A stretch of DNA of 64,000 nt from JAIVGV01 sp036389335 (GCA_036389335.1 DASVQC010000092.1:1-64000), one strand, 5' to 3'; shown: positions 37,721 through 48,098, numbered from the stretch's first letter. Program-made: numbers and translations. The notes: generated from the sequence alone by a model not told the origin.

Positions 37721-38080
37721 ATGGGACGTAGCCGCCACCGCACAGGCCAGACGCCGTCGCGTTTAGCCGCGAAACTCCTGCGGATTAGGACGAGTCTAAA
37801 GCTTTCTCAGAATCAGATGATCCGGCGACTGGGATTCGAAGGAGAGTTGATCCAATCCCACATTTCGGCCTATGAGCAGGAGAATGAAAAGTTGCGCCGC
37901 GTGCCGCCGCCAGGTGTGCTCTTGGCTTACGCGCGCGCGATATCAATTACAGGTGGGGGTGAGTTTCTGGAAGCTTTGATTGACGACGAGATGGAGATTC
38001 CGGATGTACTCCCAGCCGACCCGGGCGGGAGTAGCCCAAGTAAGATCGGCACGCAAAGAAAGAAGGGGGGTAGAGTTTAA
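37721..38080 (+). CDS. XRE-family HTH regulator
   Basis: 119 residues. The HTH is LLRIRTSLKLSQNQMIRRLG, with a recognition-helix region QSHISAYEQENEKLR, close to the Cro/CI/XRE pattern. No other domain. GGAGG at 37706 (13 nt before the ATG) gives the ribosome site. It may bind the palindrome at 37657. It converges with the large helicase-nuclease gene downstream. Confidence 0.8.
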   Translation: MGRSRHRTGQTPSRLAAKLLRIRTSLKLSQNQMIRRLGFEGELIQSHISAYEQENEKLRRVPPPGVLLAYARAISITGGGEFLEALIDDEMEIPDVLPADPGGSSPSKIGTQRKKGGRV

Positions 38081-38114
38081 TTGTCCGACGAATCCTTCTA
38101 TGGTCCCGCCGAAC

Positions 38115-41100
38115 TTACCAACGCGCCTCTGCGTCATCCCGCCATCTATCTTCGCAAATAGAGGCGTAGACGCATTGGCGGCAATTGTCATGGGAGGGGC
38201 TTGCCTGGTAGCGGCCTCCGACTATCCCTTCAACCAGGTGCCTCGCCTCATCGCCGATTGATTCAATTTCCTCCCGGTTAAGGGTGTGGAGTAGTCCGTG
38301 TCGAGTGTATGCGATGTGGGCGGTCGGCTTCTGCGCCGCTTGCGCGTACGCCCACACTTTGAAGCGATGGTGCTCCGGCGACGCCTCCCGGTCAGACTTG
38401 TAATCGACGACGAAGTCTATTCCCACCAAATCAATGGCACCATGGAGCGTGACTCCACCATGCTTAAAAGTGAATGGCAGGTTCCAAGCCTCCGCTACTC
38501 CCCTGCAAGCGGCAAACGCCTGATCGTCATTAAAGCGCCTTGCAAGCTCTAGCGCTTCTCGAACATATTCTGACGGCAAAGATCTGTCGTACCTGGCGAG
38601 CGCAGTGGCTTCCACGATGTTCCGCGCGATCGCCTTATGCATCAGGGCTCCGATACGCTGCGAGACGGTGGACTCTTCACTGAGGCCGGGATGCCCGTCT
38701 ACGTATTTATAACGATATTGCAGAGGGCACTGCGCGTAATCAGGGAGCGCGGAGACTGGTAGTTCGTGAACTCCAGATCCTAATGGAGTGGCGTGAGACC
38801 ACCCCGGGTCAGCGAAGCGGGCCGGATCAGGGGGACAGTAAGGCACGTCTTTCTCCGGATCAAAATATACAGTCTCTTGAAAGATATCCGCCGCCCGGAG
38901 ACCGGGCATGAGGAGGTCAAGTCCGCCGCCCTCGCCCTCGGTCGAAGACAGAATCAGATGATCCTGCGCTCTTGTGAGCGCCACGTAGAGTACCCTGCGT
39001 GCCTCTTCCACCTCGCTCTTCTTATGTCTGTACTCCAATAAAGTGGAGAGGGATGGCGTAAGCGCTTCCCCCTGCTCATCTTCAAACCTGAGCGCGGTTC
39101 CCAGCTCGGGGTCGAAACGGACCGGCACCGTAGTGGCTGGCCTATCGCGCGCAAGGTCTGGGATTATCACAACCGGCCATTCCAGCCCCTTGGATCCGTG
39201 AATGGTCATCAACGCGACCGAATTAAGAGCCTCCACGGGCGGGCGCGGGAGATCTGCCCCGGCGTCAGAAATGCGCTTCAACTGTCGCACTAGCACGGAG
39301 AGGTCACTCACCCCCCGCTCCGTTTTCAACACCAGCTCAAAGAATCCGCGCCAGTCGGCTTCACGCCGCTCCCCGTTCGGGAGGTTGGCGATTATGGCGC
39401 AGTAACCCGTCAGTCGGTTCGCGAGCTGTAGCAGCCGACTCGGCGTCTCGAAGCGGCGCGCCTTCAGAAGTTCCTCCAACACGTCACGGGCGCGCGCTAA
39501 GTCGGGCGCGGTCGACTGGCTAACCGCCCCCCACCAAGTCGCACCCTCAGGGGCGCCCTGTGCGAAATTGACGAGCACACGGTCGCTCACGGCGAAGAAC
39601 GGGCTGCGCAACACCGCGACCAGCGCGAGGCTGTCTTGAGGGTCGGCGAGGAACCGCATCATCGCCCATCCGTCCTTGGCCTCACGCGTGTCCAAGAGAT
39701 TCCCGCCGCGTGCGTGTACGACGGGGATGTCGCGGCTAGCAATAGCCTCGCCGCAGGCGTCCAGGGGATCCCAGGTCCGTGACAGGACGGCAAAGTCTCC
39801 AGGGCGCGCGTCGCGAAGCCGTCGGGTGTCTTTGTCATACACCGGCATCCGACCCTTGATCATCTCTTCTATCAATTCAGCAATGTGACGCGCCTCTGCG
39901 ATCTGCCGCTGCGGTTTGTTGACCCCTTTCTCGGCGCGGATCACGAAGGCGCGGAGGTGTGGCCCGGGGTGTGGTGCTGCCGCACGCTCTGCCTCAAGCT
40001 CCTGATGTAGGTCTCCAAGCACCGGGGCGAAGATGCGGTTGAGTGAGCTTATCAACCCCTCGTGCGTACGGAAGCTGAGGGACAGCGGCAGATGGTCACC
40101 GCCGCCGTTTATGATCAAGTCGCGGAAGGTGCGGAACACCGTCACGTCGGCGCGGCGGAAGCCGTAGATAGATTGCTTCTCGTCACCGACTATGGTTAGG
40201 GCGGCACCCTTCCCCGTGAGGCGGCGTATGATCTCAGCTTGGACAGGGTTGGTGTCCTGGAACTCGTCGACGAGAAACGCCTTCCACCGTTCCGCGTAGT
40301 GAGAGAGTACGGCATCCTTCTCTAAAGCTCGCAGGGCATGAACTTCCAAGTCTGCGAAGTCCAACACGCGCACGCGGCGTTTGGCCGCGTCGACGTGCGC
40401 TTTGGCGACCGAAAAGGACTCCCTCAGGGCGGGCAGCATCGCGGCCAGACGGTCATCCGCCGGGCCTAGTTCTAGCGTCACCAGCCCTTCTTTCAATGCG
40501 TAGTTGACCAACTCTCGCAAATCCTTTAGAGATGCTTTGACCGCCTCAATCTCTCCGTCTCCCCAGTTCTTCTGGCTTCCGCCGACCAGCTTGATGCCCT
40601 GGATAATCTCAAGATGTTTACGCGGCGGCCCGTTCTGCTCAAGTCCGTCGATGGCTCCGACGGCTACGAGTCTGGCGTCCTCCATCTTGTCGCCCGCCTT
40701 ACCCTTCAGCGCGCGGAGCGTGGCGCTCGCAGTCCGCCACTGGTAGTCGCCCGTGAGCCGAGCGAGCGCCTCGCTCTTGGCCATACTGATGAGTTGGGGC
40801 CACTCGCTCGAATCATGCTCCAATGCTTTTGCCGCGGAAAGCGGGTCTGCAAGGAACGCTTCGAGGGCGGGCTTAACTAACGAATACGAGGCCTGTTCAT
40901 AAATCCGGGCGGGGATTTGTCCGAGTGCATCTTCGAGCCACTGCCCCCTCAGGATCATGCCCTCGAGTTCATCCAAGATTGTGAAATCCGGCGGGACGTC
41001 GGCCGCGTCCGGATGGTCCCTGCAAATACGGGCGGCCAAAGCGTGAACGGTGCTTATCTGGGCCGACTCCAGTTCCGCAATGACATCCTCTCTGGAGGTC

Positions 41101-41318
41101 ATCCGCTCAGTAACTTTGGCGCGGATGCGCGCGCGGAGCTCCATTGCCGCCTTCTCGGTAAACGTCACGGCCACAATCTCGAGGGGTGATAATCCCTTCT
41201 CTACGTGGTAGAGATACCGCTCCGACAGCATGTGTGTCTTGCCGGTCCCGGCGCCGGCCGTGACGGCCACACTGCCCGCCGCCCGCGCGGCCCGATCCTG
41301 TTCACTCGTGAGTTTCAC
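38115..41318 (-). CDS. AddA/RecB-like helicase-nuclease
   Basis: 1067 residues from a GTG start. UvrD-type helicase motifs: Walker A TAGAGTGKT, motif II LVDEFQDTNPVQ, motif III GDEKQSIYGFRR and motif VI VALTRAQDHLIL. The C-terminal nuclease has VVDYKSD (PD-(D/E)XK) and Cys in CPLQYRYKYV with CRQC...SIC, an arrangement like Fe-S nucleases. Enzymes of this type unwind and degrade DNA ends. The upstream AddB-like gene overlaps it by 17 nt; together they form a dimer-type system. Confidence 0.9.
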   Translation of the reverse strand: MKLTSEQDRAARAAGSVAVTAGAGTGKTHMLSERYLYHVEKGLSPLEIVAVTFTEKAAMELRARIRAKVTERMTSREDVIAELESAQISTVHALAARICRDHPDAADVPPDFTILDELEGMILRGQWLEDALGQIPARIYEQASYSLVKPALEAFLADPLSAAKALEHDSSEWPQLISMAKSEALARLTGDYQWRTASATLRALKGKAGDKMEDARLVAVGAIDGLEQNGPPRKHLEIIQGIKLVGGSQKNWGDGEIEAVKASLKDLRELVNYALKEGLVTLELGPADDRLAAMLPALRESFSVAKAHVDAAKRRVRVLDFADLEVHALRALEKDAVLSHYAERWKAFLVDEFQDTNPVQAEIIRRLTGKGAALTIVGDEKQSIYGFRRADVTVFRTFRDLIINGGGDHLPLSLSFRTHEGLISSLNRIFAPVLGDLHQELEAERAAAPHPGPHLRAFVIRAEKGVNKPQRQIAEARHIAELIEEMIKGRMPVYDKDTRRLRDARPGDFAVLSRTWDPLDACGEAIASRDIPVVHARGGNLLDTREAKDGWAMMRFLADPQDSLALVAVLRSPFFAVSDRVLVNFAQGAPEGATWWGAVSQSTAPDLARARDVLEELLKARRFETPSRLLQLANRLTGYCAIIANLPNGERREADWRGFFELVLKTERGVSDLSVLVRQLKRISDAGADLPRPPVEALNSVALMTIHGSKGLEWPVVIIPDLARDRPATTVPVRFDPELGTALRFEDEQGEALTPSLSTLLEYRHKKSEVEEARRVLYVALTRAQDHLILSSTEGEGGGLDLLMPGLRAADIFQETVYFDPEKDVPYCPPDPARFADPGWSHATPLGSGVHELPVSALPDYAQCPLQYRYKYVDGHPGLSEESTVSQRIGALMHKAIARNIVEATALARYDRSLPSEYVREALELARRFNDDQAFAACRGVAEAWNLPFTFKHGGVTLHGAIDLVGIDFVVDYKSDREASPEHHRFKVWAYAQAAQKPTAHIAYTRHGLLHTLNREEIESIGDEARHLVEGIVGGRYQASPSHDNCRQCVYASICEDRWRDDAEARW

Positions 41319-43956
41319 TTAATACTCCTTTGCGGCCGAGGCGCGCCCCTTTGCGGCAAACCAGATCGTAATCGCAGAACTCGCACGCCGTGCGCTCGGC
41401 GTCGGGGTCGACGGGGAAACGGCCGGCTTCAAGGTGCCCCTTAATGCGCGCCGCGAAAGCCTCCAGCGGGCCAACGTCGTCAGTCTTGGCTTTCTTGAGA
41501 ATCCTGCCCTTGGTCAGCGAGTAATAGTACGCGCCCGCAACGCTTTCACCCGGGAACAGTGCTTCCGCGGCGGCCTGCACGTAAAGGGGAAGTTGGATGT
41601 CGAGCCTGGTCTTACCCTCCTCGTTTTTCGGGCCCGTCGGCGGACTCGAACCCGTCTTGTAGTCTATTAGGATAAGTCCGTCGTCCGTGCGGTCGACCCG
41701 GTCGACCACACCGCTCACTCTTAACCCGTACCACTCGCCCTCAAACCCCCTTTCGAGCTCTAAGATTTCGGCACCCTCTATAAGGAAATCCGGCCCTTCG
41801 ACCGCCAAGCGAAGGATTTTAAGGTGCTCCTCACGCTGCGCGTCCCACGCGGGCAGGGCCGGAAACGCCAACGCCTTTTCAGCCCGGCGGAACGCCTCGC
41901 CTAAGCGGTCGAGCACCACCCGGCGCGGATCCACTTTGCCAACGGCCCACCCGAGTGCAATCTCCAAGACCTTGTGATAAAGGCGCCCTCTGAGTCTCGA
42001 ACTGAGGGTGCCCTCGGCCTCCTCCGCTTCCGTCACTTTGAGTATCTTGTGGGCATACCACCTGAACGGGCACTGCCCTATACTCGTTAGCTGTGACACG
42101 CTCCAGACGTGATGCGTCAGATCGAGCGGTAGGCTTACGACGCCGTCGTATTCGTCGCAGGCCTCGACGCTCTCCCGCCTCTTCTCGACTACCAAGGCGT
42201 GCCGCGCATGCGCGATCACCGGGTCGTCAAGGCACTCTCCTGACCTAAGGTGAATGCGGCGCAATTCTTCGAGGCTCGAAACGGCGGGCGCCGGCTCCTC
42301 ACAATCAGCCGGATTGATGCCGAGCCTGAGGACGTATGGGCTAGGGAGCATCTCCCTGTCCTCAACGACTCTCGGGAAGCTGAGTGTGAAGCTCTCATCT
42401 GCGGTCTGAAGCAGGGAGTAGAATGAGAGCGCCTCCCTGCGAGGGGCGTCCGTTGCGCTCTCGATCTCGAAACCCTCCTTGGCGAGCAGTCGTCTTTCGT
42501 GGAAATCCAGTAGCGGGTCTTCGGTCACGGGCGCGGGGAACAACCCTTCGGACATCCCCATCACGTAGACGTGCCTGTAACGCGCGCCGAAGATCGAGAG
42601 CGGCGTGTGTAGCTGCACGCCGCCGTGGCCGGGCTGCGCCGGCGTGGTAAGGAGGGAGAGGAGCTCCAGCGCCTCGCTGGCGAAAGTCTCTAAGCTCACA
42701 GTCTCGAGTGCTGGCTCTGCGAGCACGGGGAGTTCATTTTGCAGGGTGTGAAAGGCTATGATCTCTCGCGCCCAAAATCCCGTCCGCATGCCCAGGTCGG
42801 ACGCCTTCATCTGATTTTGCAGACGGGCCACCCAGCCCGCCCGCGTGTCACTCCTCGGCCACGCCAGGCTTGAGAGATTCACACCTATAGACTTCCACTT
42901 CGGCACGCCCGACGGGTGGCGCTGGCGCGCCTCCCGCCACTGCCTATCTGTTAACCCGGGGCCTAAGGGTAGCGCCAAGAGCCTCGCGGTCGACTCGAAG
43001 CCTAGGCCGCCCGCGACGGATTCCAGCAGAAGTCTCACCCACGTCCCGAGCCTCGTCTCGCTTAGCGGGACCGCGTAGAGGGCGCGGACCGGAAGCCCAT
43101 ACTCCCACGCTACTGCCAGAACCGTCGGGCCGTAGAAGGCGTCATTGCGGGTCACAAGAACAATTTCGTTCGGGGGGCATCCGTCAGCCAACTGCCTTTT
43201 GACTTGAGCCAGCGCACCACGCACTTCTGCCTCTACATGGGGGTAAGCGTGAGAGTTCAACCCCCGTGGCATGACACTGTCCCCGAGGAATTTAAGCGCT
43301 AACGCCTTGCCTAAATCGGATGGCAATTGATCGGCGCTCTCGTCGCCATACGCCTGCCAGCCCCTCTGTATTAGGAACTCTGCGGCCTCCCGGTTCTCGC
43401 CGAACAGCGGGTGCTCCGTGCACGGTAAGAAATAATCGCTGCCATCACCTGCGACAGAGTTGATGAACTCGAGCTCGTCCACCCTCGGGCGGAAATACCC
43501 GTGCACCAATATGTTTCTGCGCGGTAGACGAGGACGTTTGACGGCATGCCAAATGACTTCCGACGAATCCACGAGCTTTCTCGCCCGTAACTTACCCAAG
43601 TAGGAATGTGTGACTCGCGCGAGGTCCCGGACGCGAGGTGACCCGATCCGCTCAAGAAGTGCGAGGTCAGCGCCGGTACGGAGAAGCGTCTGGACCGAGG
43701 GAGCTATAGATCGCGCCGTGCCTTCCGGATCTGGCACGTTCAACGCTTCCCGCGCGGCCGAACGCAGGGTCCTGTGCGCGATGAGAGCCGGTGCGAGATC
43801 GAATCCGCCCTCCCTCACCGCCTGTAAGGCCATTTCCTCTAAGGCTAATGCCGGAACGCCGAGCGACCCGGCGGCACGTGGGTTGGGCGTGATCACTTGA
43901 CGGCCGCCCAGTACCTCTGGCCACGGGCAGGGGCCTAAATGCAGTTTTCTAATCAT
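41302..43956 (-). CDS. AddB-like nuclease subunit
   Basis: 884 residues. The N-terminal two thirds resemble an inactive helicase (no Walker A seen), with GMSEGLFPAPVTEDPLL typical of AddB-like proteins. The C-terminal PD-(D/E)XK nuclease has LIDYKTGSSPP and LPLYVQAAAEALFP. The Fe-S Cys set is CPFRWYAHK and CEFCDYDLVC. It pairs with the overlapping AddA-like gene. It likely processes DNA ends for the island or degrades foreign DNA. Confidence 0.85.
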   Translation of the reverse strand: MIRKLHLGPCPWPEVLGGRQVITPNPRAAGSLGVPALALEEMALQAVREGGFDLAPALIAHRTLRSAAREALNVPDPEGTARSIAPSVQTLLRTGADLALLERIGSPRVRDLARVTHSYLGKLRARKLVDSSEVIWHAVKRPRLPRRNILVHGYFRPRVDELEFINSVAGDGSDYFLPCTEHPLFGENREAAEFLIQRGWQAYGDESADQLPSDLGKALALKFLGDSVMPRGLNSHAYPHVEAEVRGALAQVKRQLADGCPPNEIVLVTRNDAFYGPTVLAVAWEYGLPVRALYAVPLSETRLGTWVRLLLESVAGGLGFESTARLLALPLGPGLTDRQWREARQRHPSGVPKWKSIGVNLSSLAWPRSDTRAGWVARLQNQMKASDLGMRTGFWAREIIAFHTLQNELPVLAEPALETVSLETFASEALELLSLLTTPAQPGHGGVQLHTPLSIFGARYRHVYVMGMSEGLFPAPVTEDPLLDFHERRLLAKEGFEIESATDAPRREALSFYSLLQTADESFTLSFPRVVEDREMLPSPYVLRLGINPADCEEPAPAVSSLEELRRIHLRSGECLDDPVIAHARHALVVEKRRESVEACDEYDGVVSLPLDLTHHVWSVSQLTSIGQCPFRWYAHKILKVTEAEEAEGTLSSRLRGRLYHKVLEIALGWAVGKVDPRRVVLDRLGEAFRRAEKALAFPALPAWDAQREEHLKILRLAVEGPDFLIEGAEILELERGFEGEWYGLRVSGVVDRVDRTDDGLILIDYKTGSSPPTGPKNEEGKTRLDIQLPLYVQAAAEALFPGESVAGAYYYSLTKGRILKKAKTDDVGPLEAFAARIKGHLEAGRFPVDPDAERTACEFCDYDLVCRKGARLGRKGVLSETHE

Positions 43957-44142
43957 GGCGTCTATTCAGCCCGCATCCATGCTTGACCCGGCGTACGGTC
44001 TATGACTGGTCAGGTTCGACAGTATGCCCAACCGTCGCTGAGTCAGTACCGCGATTCATGTAAGCGTGCCTCGCTCCTACCTATAATTTATAATCGTCGC
44101 ATCGTTTTTGTTCACACTAATGAGAGGTAAGATCCTCGTACG

Positions 44143-45309
44143 ATGAGACGGCACAAACGTCCTCACCGCGGCAGCACCCGAGAGATGTTCCAGAAGCTGG
44201 AACGGGTCATAAATTCGCCGCTCGGCGCGATCGGGCTGGAACTTGAGGCCCAGCTAAGAGCCGTTCGAGATAGCGTCGCCGCGGGGGCGCATGATCCTGG
44301 CCTGCTTAAGTACGTCGTCTCGAAAACAGAAGCCGTCATCGAGATTCTCCCGCGCAACTTCGGCGACCGTTTCTGGTTCGACGCGGAGATGATCGAGTCA
44401 ATCAAAAAGAGTTGGAGTCATCAGGGCCAGCGTCTCTCCGATACCATAATTCCGAACTACGGGCCCGAATGGTCTCACGCAAGAGATAACATCCCCTCGA
44501 CCCCGAGAAGTGGCCAAGGGAAGTCGATCAACGTCGTCTACATTCCGGGCGAGGATGCCCTCGACGACATAGACCTGCTCACTTACCCATTCATGTGCCA
44601 CGAACTCGGCCACAATCTCTTCTTCTATAACGACTCCCTATTCGTCGGCTGCTTCGAGGACGTATTGAGAAAGGTGGTAGGGTCGTTGCGCCTCAGGGGG
44701 CTGCCAGATAAAGGGGCGGCGGCGCTCAGAGCGGGCCGCGTGATCGATGAGATGCAGGAACTCTGGTTTCCCGGCCTCAATCACAGGAACTGGGCGCACG
44801 AAACGGGCATGGACATGATCGCCATTTGGACCTGTGGGCCGGCCTACCTCGCAGTGTTCCAAGATACTATCCAAGAGGGGGCGAAAGACCCGTACCTCAT
44901 CACCCAGGAACACCCGCCCTACGCGGTGCGCGTCGAAGCCCTTATTAAGGCAGCCGAGCAACTCGGGTGGTCCGACTACACACGTGGCCTGAAAAGGGTT
45001 GTCAAAGAATGGCGCCGCTCACGCTGGAGCACGGGACTAACCAACCGTTACGTCGCCCTAGCCGACTCGAGGCTCGTTGATGCGTGCGTCTCGTGTGCGC
45101 TCGACGCCTGCGAGAAACTCTCCTTGCCGAAGTGTGACGTCAAGGAGATCGAGCGCGTGCGCGGCATGGTCCGCCGGGGCGGAGTGCCGGCCTTTGGCAC
45201 TGAACTCATCCTCGCCGCTTGGCTCGTCGAGCAACAAGAGGGCGAGAACGGGTTTGAGCTATGGGAGCGGGCTACGGTCCGCAAACTTGTGGACTCAATC
45301 ACGCAGTGA
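44143..45309 (+). CDS. Putative HExxH zinc metalloprotease
   Basis: 388 residues, no signal peptide. MCHELGHNLFFY is a zinc HExxH site, and NWAHETGMDMIAIW downstream may give the third ligand (Glu). An N-terminal helical part (about 1-115) precedes it. I do not recognise the family. It sits next to the Argonaute-like gene, with the two 3' ends overlapping by 11 nt. Proteases with such contexts occur in defence islands, and a regulatory or toxic role is possible but unproven. Confidence 0.7.
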   Translation: MRRHKRPHRGSTREMFQKLERVINSPLGAIGLELEAQLRAVRDSVAAGAHDPGLLKYVVSKTEAVIEILPRNFGDRFWFDAEMIESIKKSWSHQGQRLSDTIIPNYGPEWSHARDNIPSTPRSGQGKSINVVYIPGEDALDDIDLLTYPFMCHELGHNLFFYNDSLFVGCFEDVLRKVVGSLRLRGLPDKGAAALRAGRVIDEMQELWFPGLNHRNWAHETGMDMIAIWTCGPAYLAVFQDTIQEGAKDPYLITQEHPPYAVRVEALIKAAEQLGWSDYTRGLKRVVKEWRRSRWSTGLTNRYVALADSRLVDACVSCALDACEKLSLPKCDVKEIERVRGMVRRGGVPAFGTELILAAWLVEQQEGENGFELWERATVRKLVDSITQ

Positions 45310-47689
45310 TGCCCGTGATCTTGTAGGAGCGCGACTGCTGCAGCGCCCCCGTGTCCGCGACGTTAAGAACCCACGGGAGCCGCATGCCCGTGTCCGGCTT
45401 GGTGAAACACATGTCAGCCTGCCAGACCAGATCGCGGATCACTTCACGGCGCTCTGCACGCCCGTTGATGTCGACCACCCTAATCATCAGCGGGCACGCC
45501 GTGCCCTGCGTCAGGTAAGGGCTCCCGGTCGTCGTCACGAGCGCCATGTCATCATCCTCGTAGAGGAGAATGCACTCGCCCGCGACCGGGTTCATCACCT
45601 TCTCCCCGCCGCGCATGAGGCGCCAGCCTTCGGCGAACTTCATGACTTCGACCGCCGCCCACACCGAACTCTCGGTAACCCACCGGCGTCTGAGCAGCTC
45701 TGAGTGCAGTCGGTCTAGCGCCTCGCGCTCGTTCCACTCCTCTCCGTCGCCTAGGAGTCTCCCGTCTCGGTAGAAGAGGACGGTTTCGAAATCGGCCTCA
45801 CGCTCGGACTCTAGAAGTTGCGACCTCATCACGACGAACTGCCGCAACAGCCCTTCGTAGAGGTTGTCTGTAGGGATCGGCTCCGCCTTACCCGTCCCGA
45901 TGGGAATCTCGTCCGGCCTGAAGATCAACTCTTCTTGCGGCCTGCGGAAACCGTACCCCATGCACGACACCGCATCAGTGTTGTGGACGCCGCCCACGTC
46001 GAGTCCGACCTGGACGTTGAAGTTAAAAGCATCCGCGGGCGCGAATGGTATCCAGTGATGCTTGACGAGCAGCCCCAGCACTATCAACTCATAACGCTGG
46101 CGCGTGCGGTTCGCCGTCCTCCGGTCCTTCTCGAAAAGCTCCTCGGGAGGCCTGTCGACCCAGCGCGATGGGAGGGTGTGATCGTACTGTATGCACTGTG
46201 ACGGCGCCTCCATGTTCTGCTTGATCTGCTCATGGGTGCTGCCGGGGCGCCGGGGGGCGCGTCCCCCTTCAGGCAGGACTGCCAGAAGCGCGTCATAGCC
46301 TTCTTCCCCCGCGATCGCCTGCCTGATCTCCTCGACGTTTTCGTACTGGATGAGATCGAACCTATAGCCGATACCTTTGGCCTCCAGAATCTTGTTAAGG
46401 TCGCTCTTCATCCTCTGCCCGGGGATCTCGCTGACGGGTCGCCCGGCCACCTCCCGCGGCCAAGCGAGCAGCGGGTTGATGGGCCGCCGCTGTAGGTAGC
46501 CGAAGCGCCGGATGTGCTCCGACCTTTTAATGGCGCGCCTGCGTAAAAGCTCCTCGTCTGCCGCGGCTGGTGCCGCGATGATCTCCTCAGTATCCCCTTT
46601 GCCGCGCACGCGCACGGCGGGCGGCAGTATAAACAACTTGGGCAGTTGGTCTGCGTCGAAGGGCGACTCGGAGAGGAGGATTTGCCTCCCGTACACTTCA
46701 GACTCGTTGACGAATTCTCGCAGATGCCGCATGAGATGCTCCCGGTCTTCCGGCTCGATGATGGTCTCGGAGTGGTCATCCTGCGTGATCTGCGTGTCGA
46801 GGATGAGCCTTAGTTCAGACAGGCTAATCTGCTCAGGCGGCTGCGGAAAAACCTTGCACAAAACCGCCCCTCCCGCGAGGGATACCTGTTTGCTCGCCGG
46901 TAGTGACCGATGATTGAGGATTGTGGCAGGGTCTTCCAGTTCAACGGCGACGACTTCGTCACCGAAATCGCCTTTCCTGACCCTCAAGGCACTTACACGC
47001 ACCGGCCGATTTCGCCTGTTGACCTTAGCGGCACGTTTCAAATCTATCATGCCGGCGAGGTCATCGACGCGGCCGGCCGTGTAGTAATCGGCGAACGTCC
47101 TGTTGTCCACGGTCGTGGTGCCGACTGCACACTCGACCACCCAACGGTTGCCGCGAAGCATCTTGGCCGAGACCGTAAAACGCCTGCACATGCTGTACTC
47201 ACCGTCCGCCGTCCCGCCGGGCGTCTGGCAGAACTTGTCGTAATCCTGCCAGAGGTCGCCGAGCGCCTCGCAGTGATTATCCTTGAAGTGCCGCTTCAGG
47301 CCTTCCCGGATGACGCCTGCTATCACTGCTTGGCTCCTAGGGTCGCTCGCCTTCGCCACGAACTCGCGCTCTCGCGTGACGTCATAGGGGCCGAAGGTGG
47401 TCGGCGAGGGTATGTCCCAGCCTTCCGGAACCGCCACCGTGTGTTCGTTGATGTCAACGACGAAGCCGAATCCGTGACAGCGGTTCCGGTGCTGTCTATA
47501 GAGTGACCACATCGCGCCCTTCAGATCGCTGCGCTCTTCGTGCGTCTGGCGCACGCCGTCAGTGCGGGCTAGCCTGTAAGTGGCCACCCGCCACTCGAGT
47601 TCCTGAGGGTTAGTGATCTCGTAGGCGTTCAGGAAGTTGGCCGGGAGCGCCTGATCCTGTGCTTCGGGTTGCGTGGCTGATTTACTCAC
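45299..47689 (-). CDS. Prokaryotic Argonaute-like (PIWI) protein
   Basis: 796 residues from GTG 47689 (GAGG upstream); the longer frame to 47854 would overlap the upstream gene. The N-terminal part has LYRQHRNRC...HTVAVPEGW as in Argonautes. The MID region reads YDALLAVLPEGGRAP, and the PIWI domain HWIPFAPADAFNFNVQVGLD, FYRDGR, and LPWVLNVADTGALQ near the end. Asp residues in GLDVGG, YRDGR and NVADT match three of the DEDX catalytic positions; the Glu may be in KAEPIP. So a guide-dependent nuclease is likely. A PAZ domain is not evident. Confidence 0.75.
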   Translation of the reverse strand: MSKSATQPEAQDQALPANFLNAYEITNPQELEWRVATYRLARTDGVRQTHEERSDLKGAMWSLYRQHRNRCHGFGFVVDINEHTVAVPEGWDIPSPTTFGPYDVTREREFVAKASDPRSQAVIAGVIREGLKRHFKDNHCEALGDLWQDYDKFCQTPGGTADGEYSMCRRFTVSAKMLRGNRWVVECAVGTTTVDNRTFADYYTAGRVDDLAGMIDLKRAAKVNRRNRPVRVSALRVRKGDFGDEVVAVELEDPATILNHRSLPASKQVSLAGGAVLCKVFPQPPEQISLSELRLILDTQITQDDHSETIIEPEDREHLMRHLREFVNESEVYGRQILLSESPFDADQLPKLFILPPAVRVRGKGDTEEIIAAPAAADEELLRRRAIKRSEHIRRFGYLQRRPINPLLAWPREVAGRPVSEIPGQRMKSDLNKILEAKGIGYRFDLIQYENVEEIRQAIAGEEGYDALLAVLPEGGRAPRRPGSTHEQIKQNMEAPSQCIQYDHTLPSRWVDRPPEELFEKDRRTANRTRQRYELIVLGLLVKHHWIPFAPADAFNFNVQVGLDVGGVHNTDAVSCMGYGFRRPQEELIFRPDEIPIGTGKAEPIPTDNLYEGLLRQFVVMRSQLLESEREADFETVLFYRDGRLLGDGEEWNEREALDRLHSELLRRRWVTESSVWAAVEVMKFAEGWRLMRGGEKVMNPVAGECILLYEDDDMALVTTTGSPYLTQGTACPLMIRVVDINGRAERREVIRDLVWQADMCFTKPDTGMRLPWVLNVADTGALQQSRSYKITGITA

Positions 47690-47705
47690 TTTACTGACCT
47701 CGGAT

Positions 47706-48092
47706 CTATTTTTCCCGCGTGAAGTAAAAGGTGGTGGCGCCGCCGACCAGCCCGGAAAGCACGGGGAGCCAAGTGTTGAATATTTTACCCAAGCTTTCGA
47801 CAGCGTCATGCTTGCCGTAGATTTCAAGCAGCATCGTCGAGAAGTAATGAGCAACGATGCTCACCCCCAGAATAATCACCAACCAGTAAGCCAGCCTCCG
47901 CGCGGTATCAGCCCGGTGCTGAGCCTCGTGGAATTCTATCTTGGGGTAAAGCTCGAACTCTGAAATCGAGCCCCCTTCGATTTCCATTCCGGAAACGGTG
48001 CCGCCCTCGACGAGGTCAGCCGCCGTCTCCCGACTGGAACCGGAATTCGAGGCTGGTGAAGTGACAGTGGGCTCCGTCTTTTCCTTCGTCAT
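47706..48092 (-). CDS. Small membrane protein of the Argonaute operon
   Basis: 128 residues from ATG 48092 (or one codon earlier). A Ser/Glu/Thr-rich N-terminal ~65 residues, then a membrane helix (LAYWLVIILGVSIVAHYFST) and a second hydrophobic stretch (WLPVLSGLVGGATTFYF). It lies 17 nt upstream of the Argonaute start on the same strand. Some Argonaute systems use small membrane effectors, so this could be one (inference). Confidence 0.7.
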   Translation of the reverse strand: MTKEKTEPTVTSPASNSGSSRETAADLVEGGTVSGMEIEGGSISEFELYPKIEFHEAQHRADTARRLAYWLVIILGVSIVAHYFSTMLLEIYGKHDAVESLGKIFNTWLPVLSGLVGGATTFYFTREK

Positions 48093-48098
48093 CACGCT

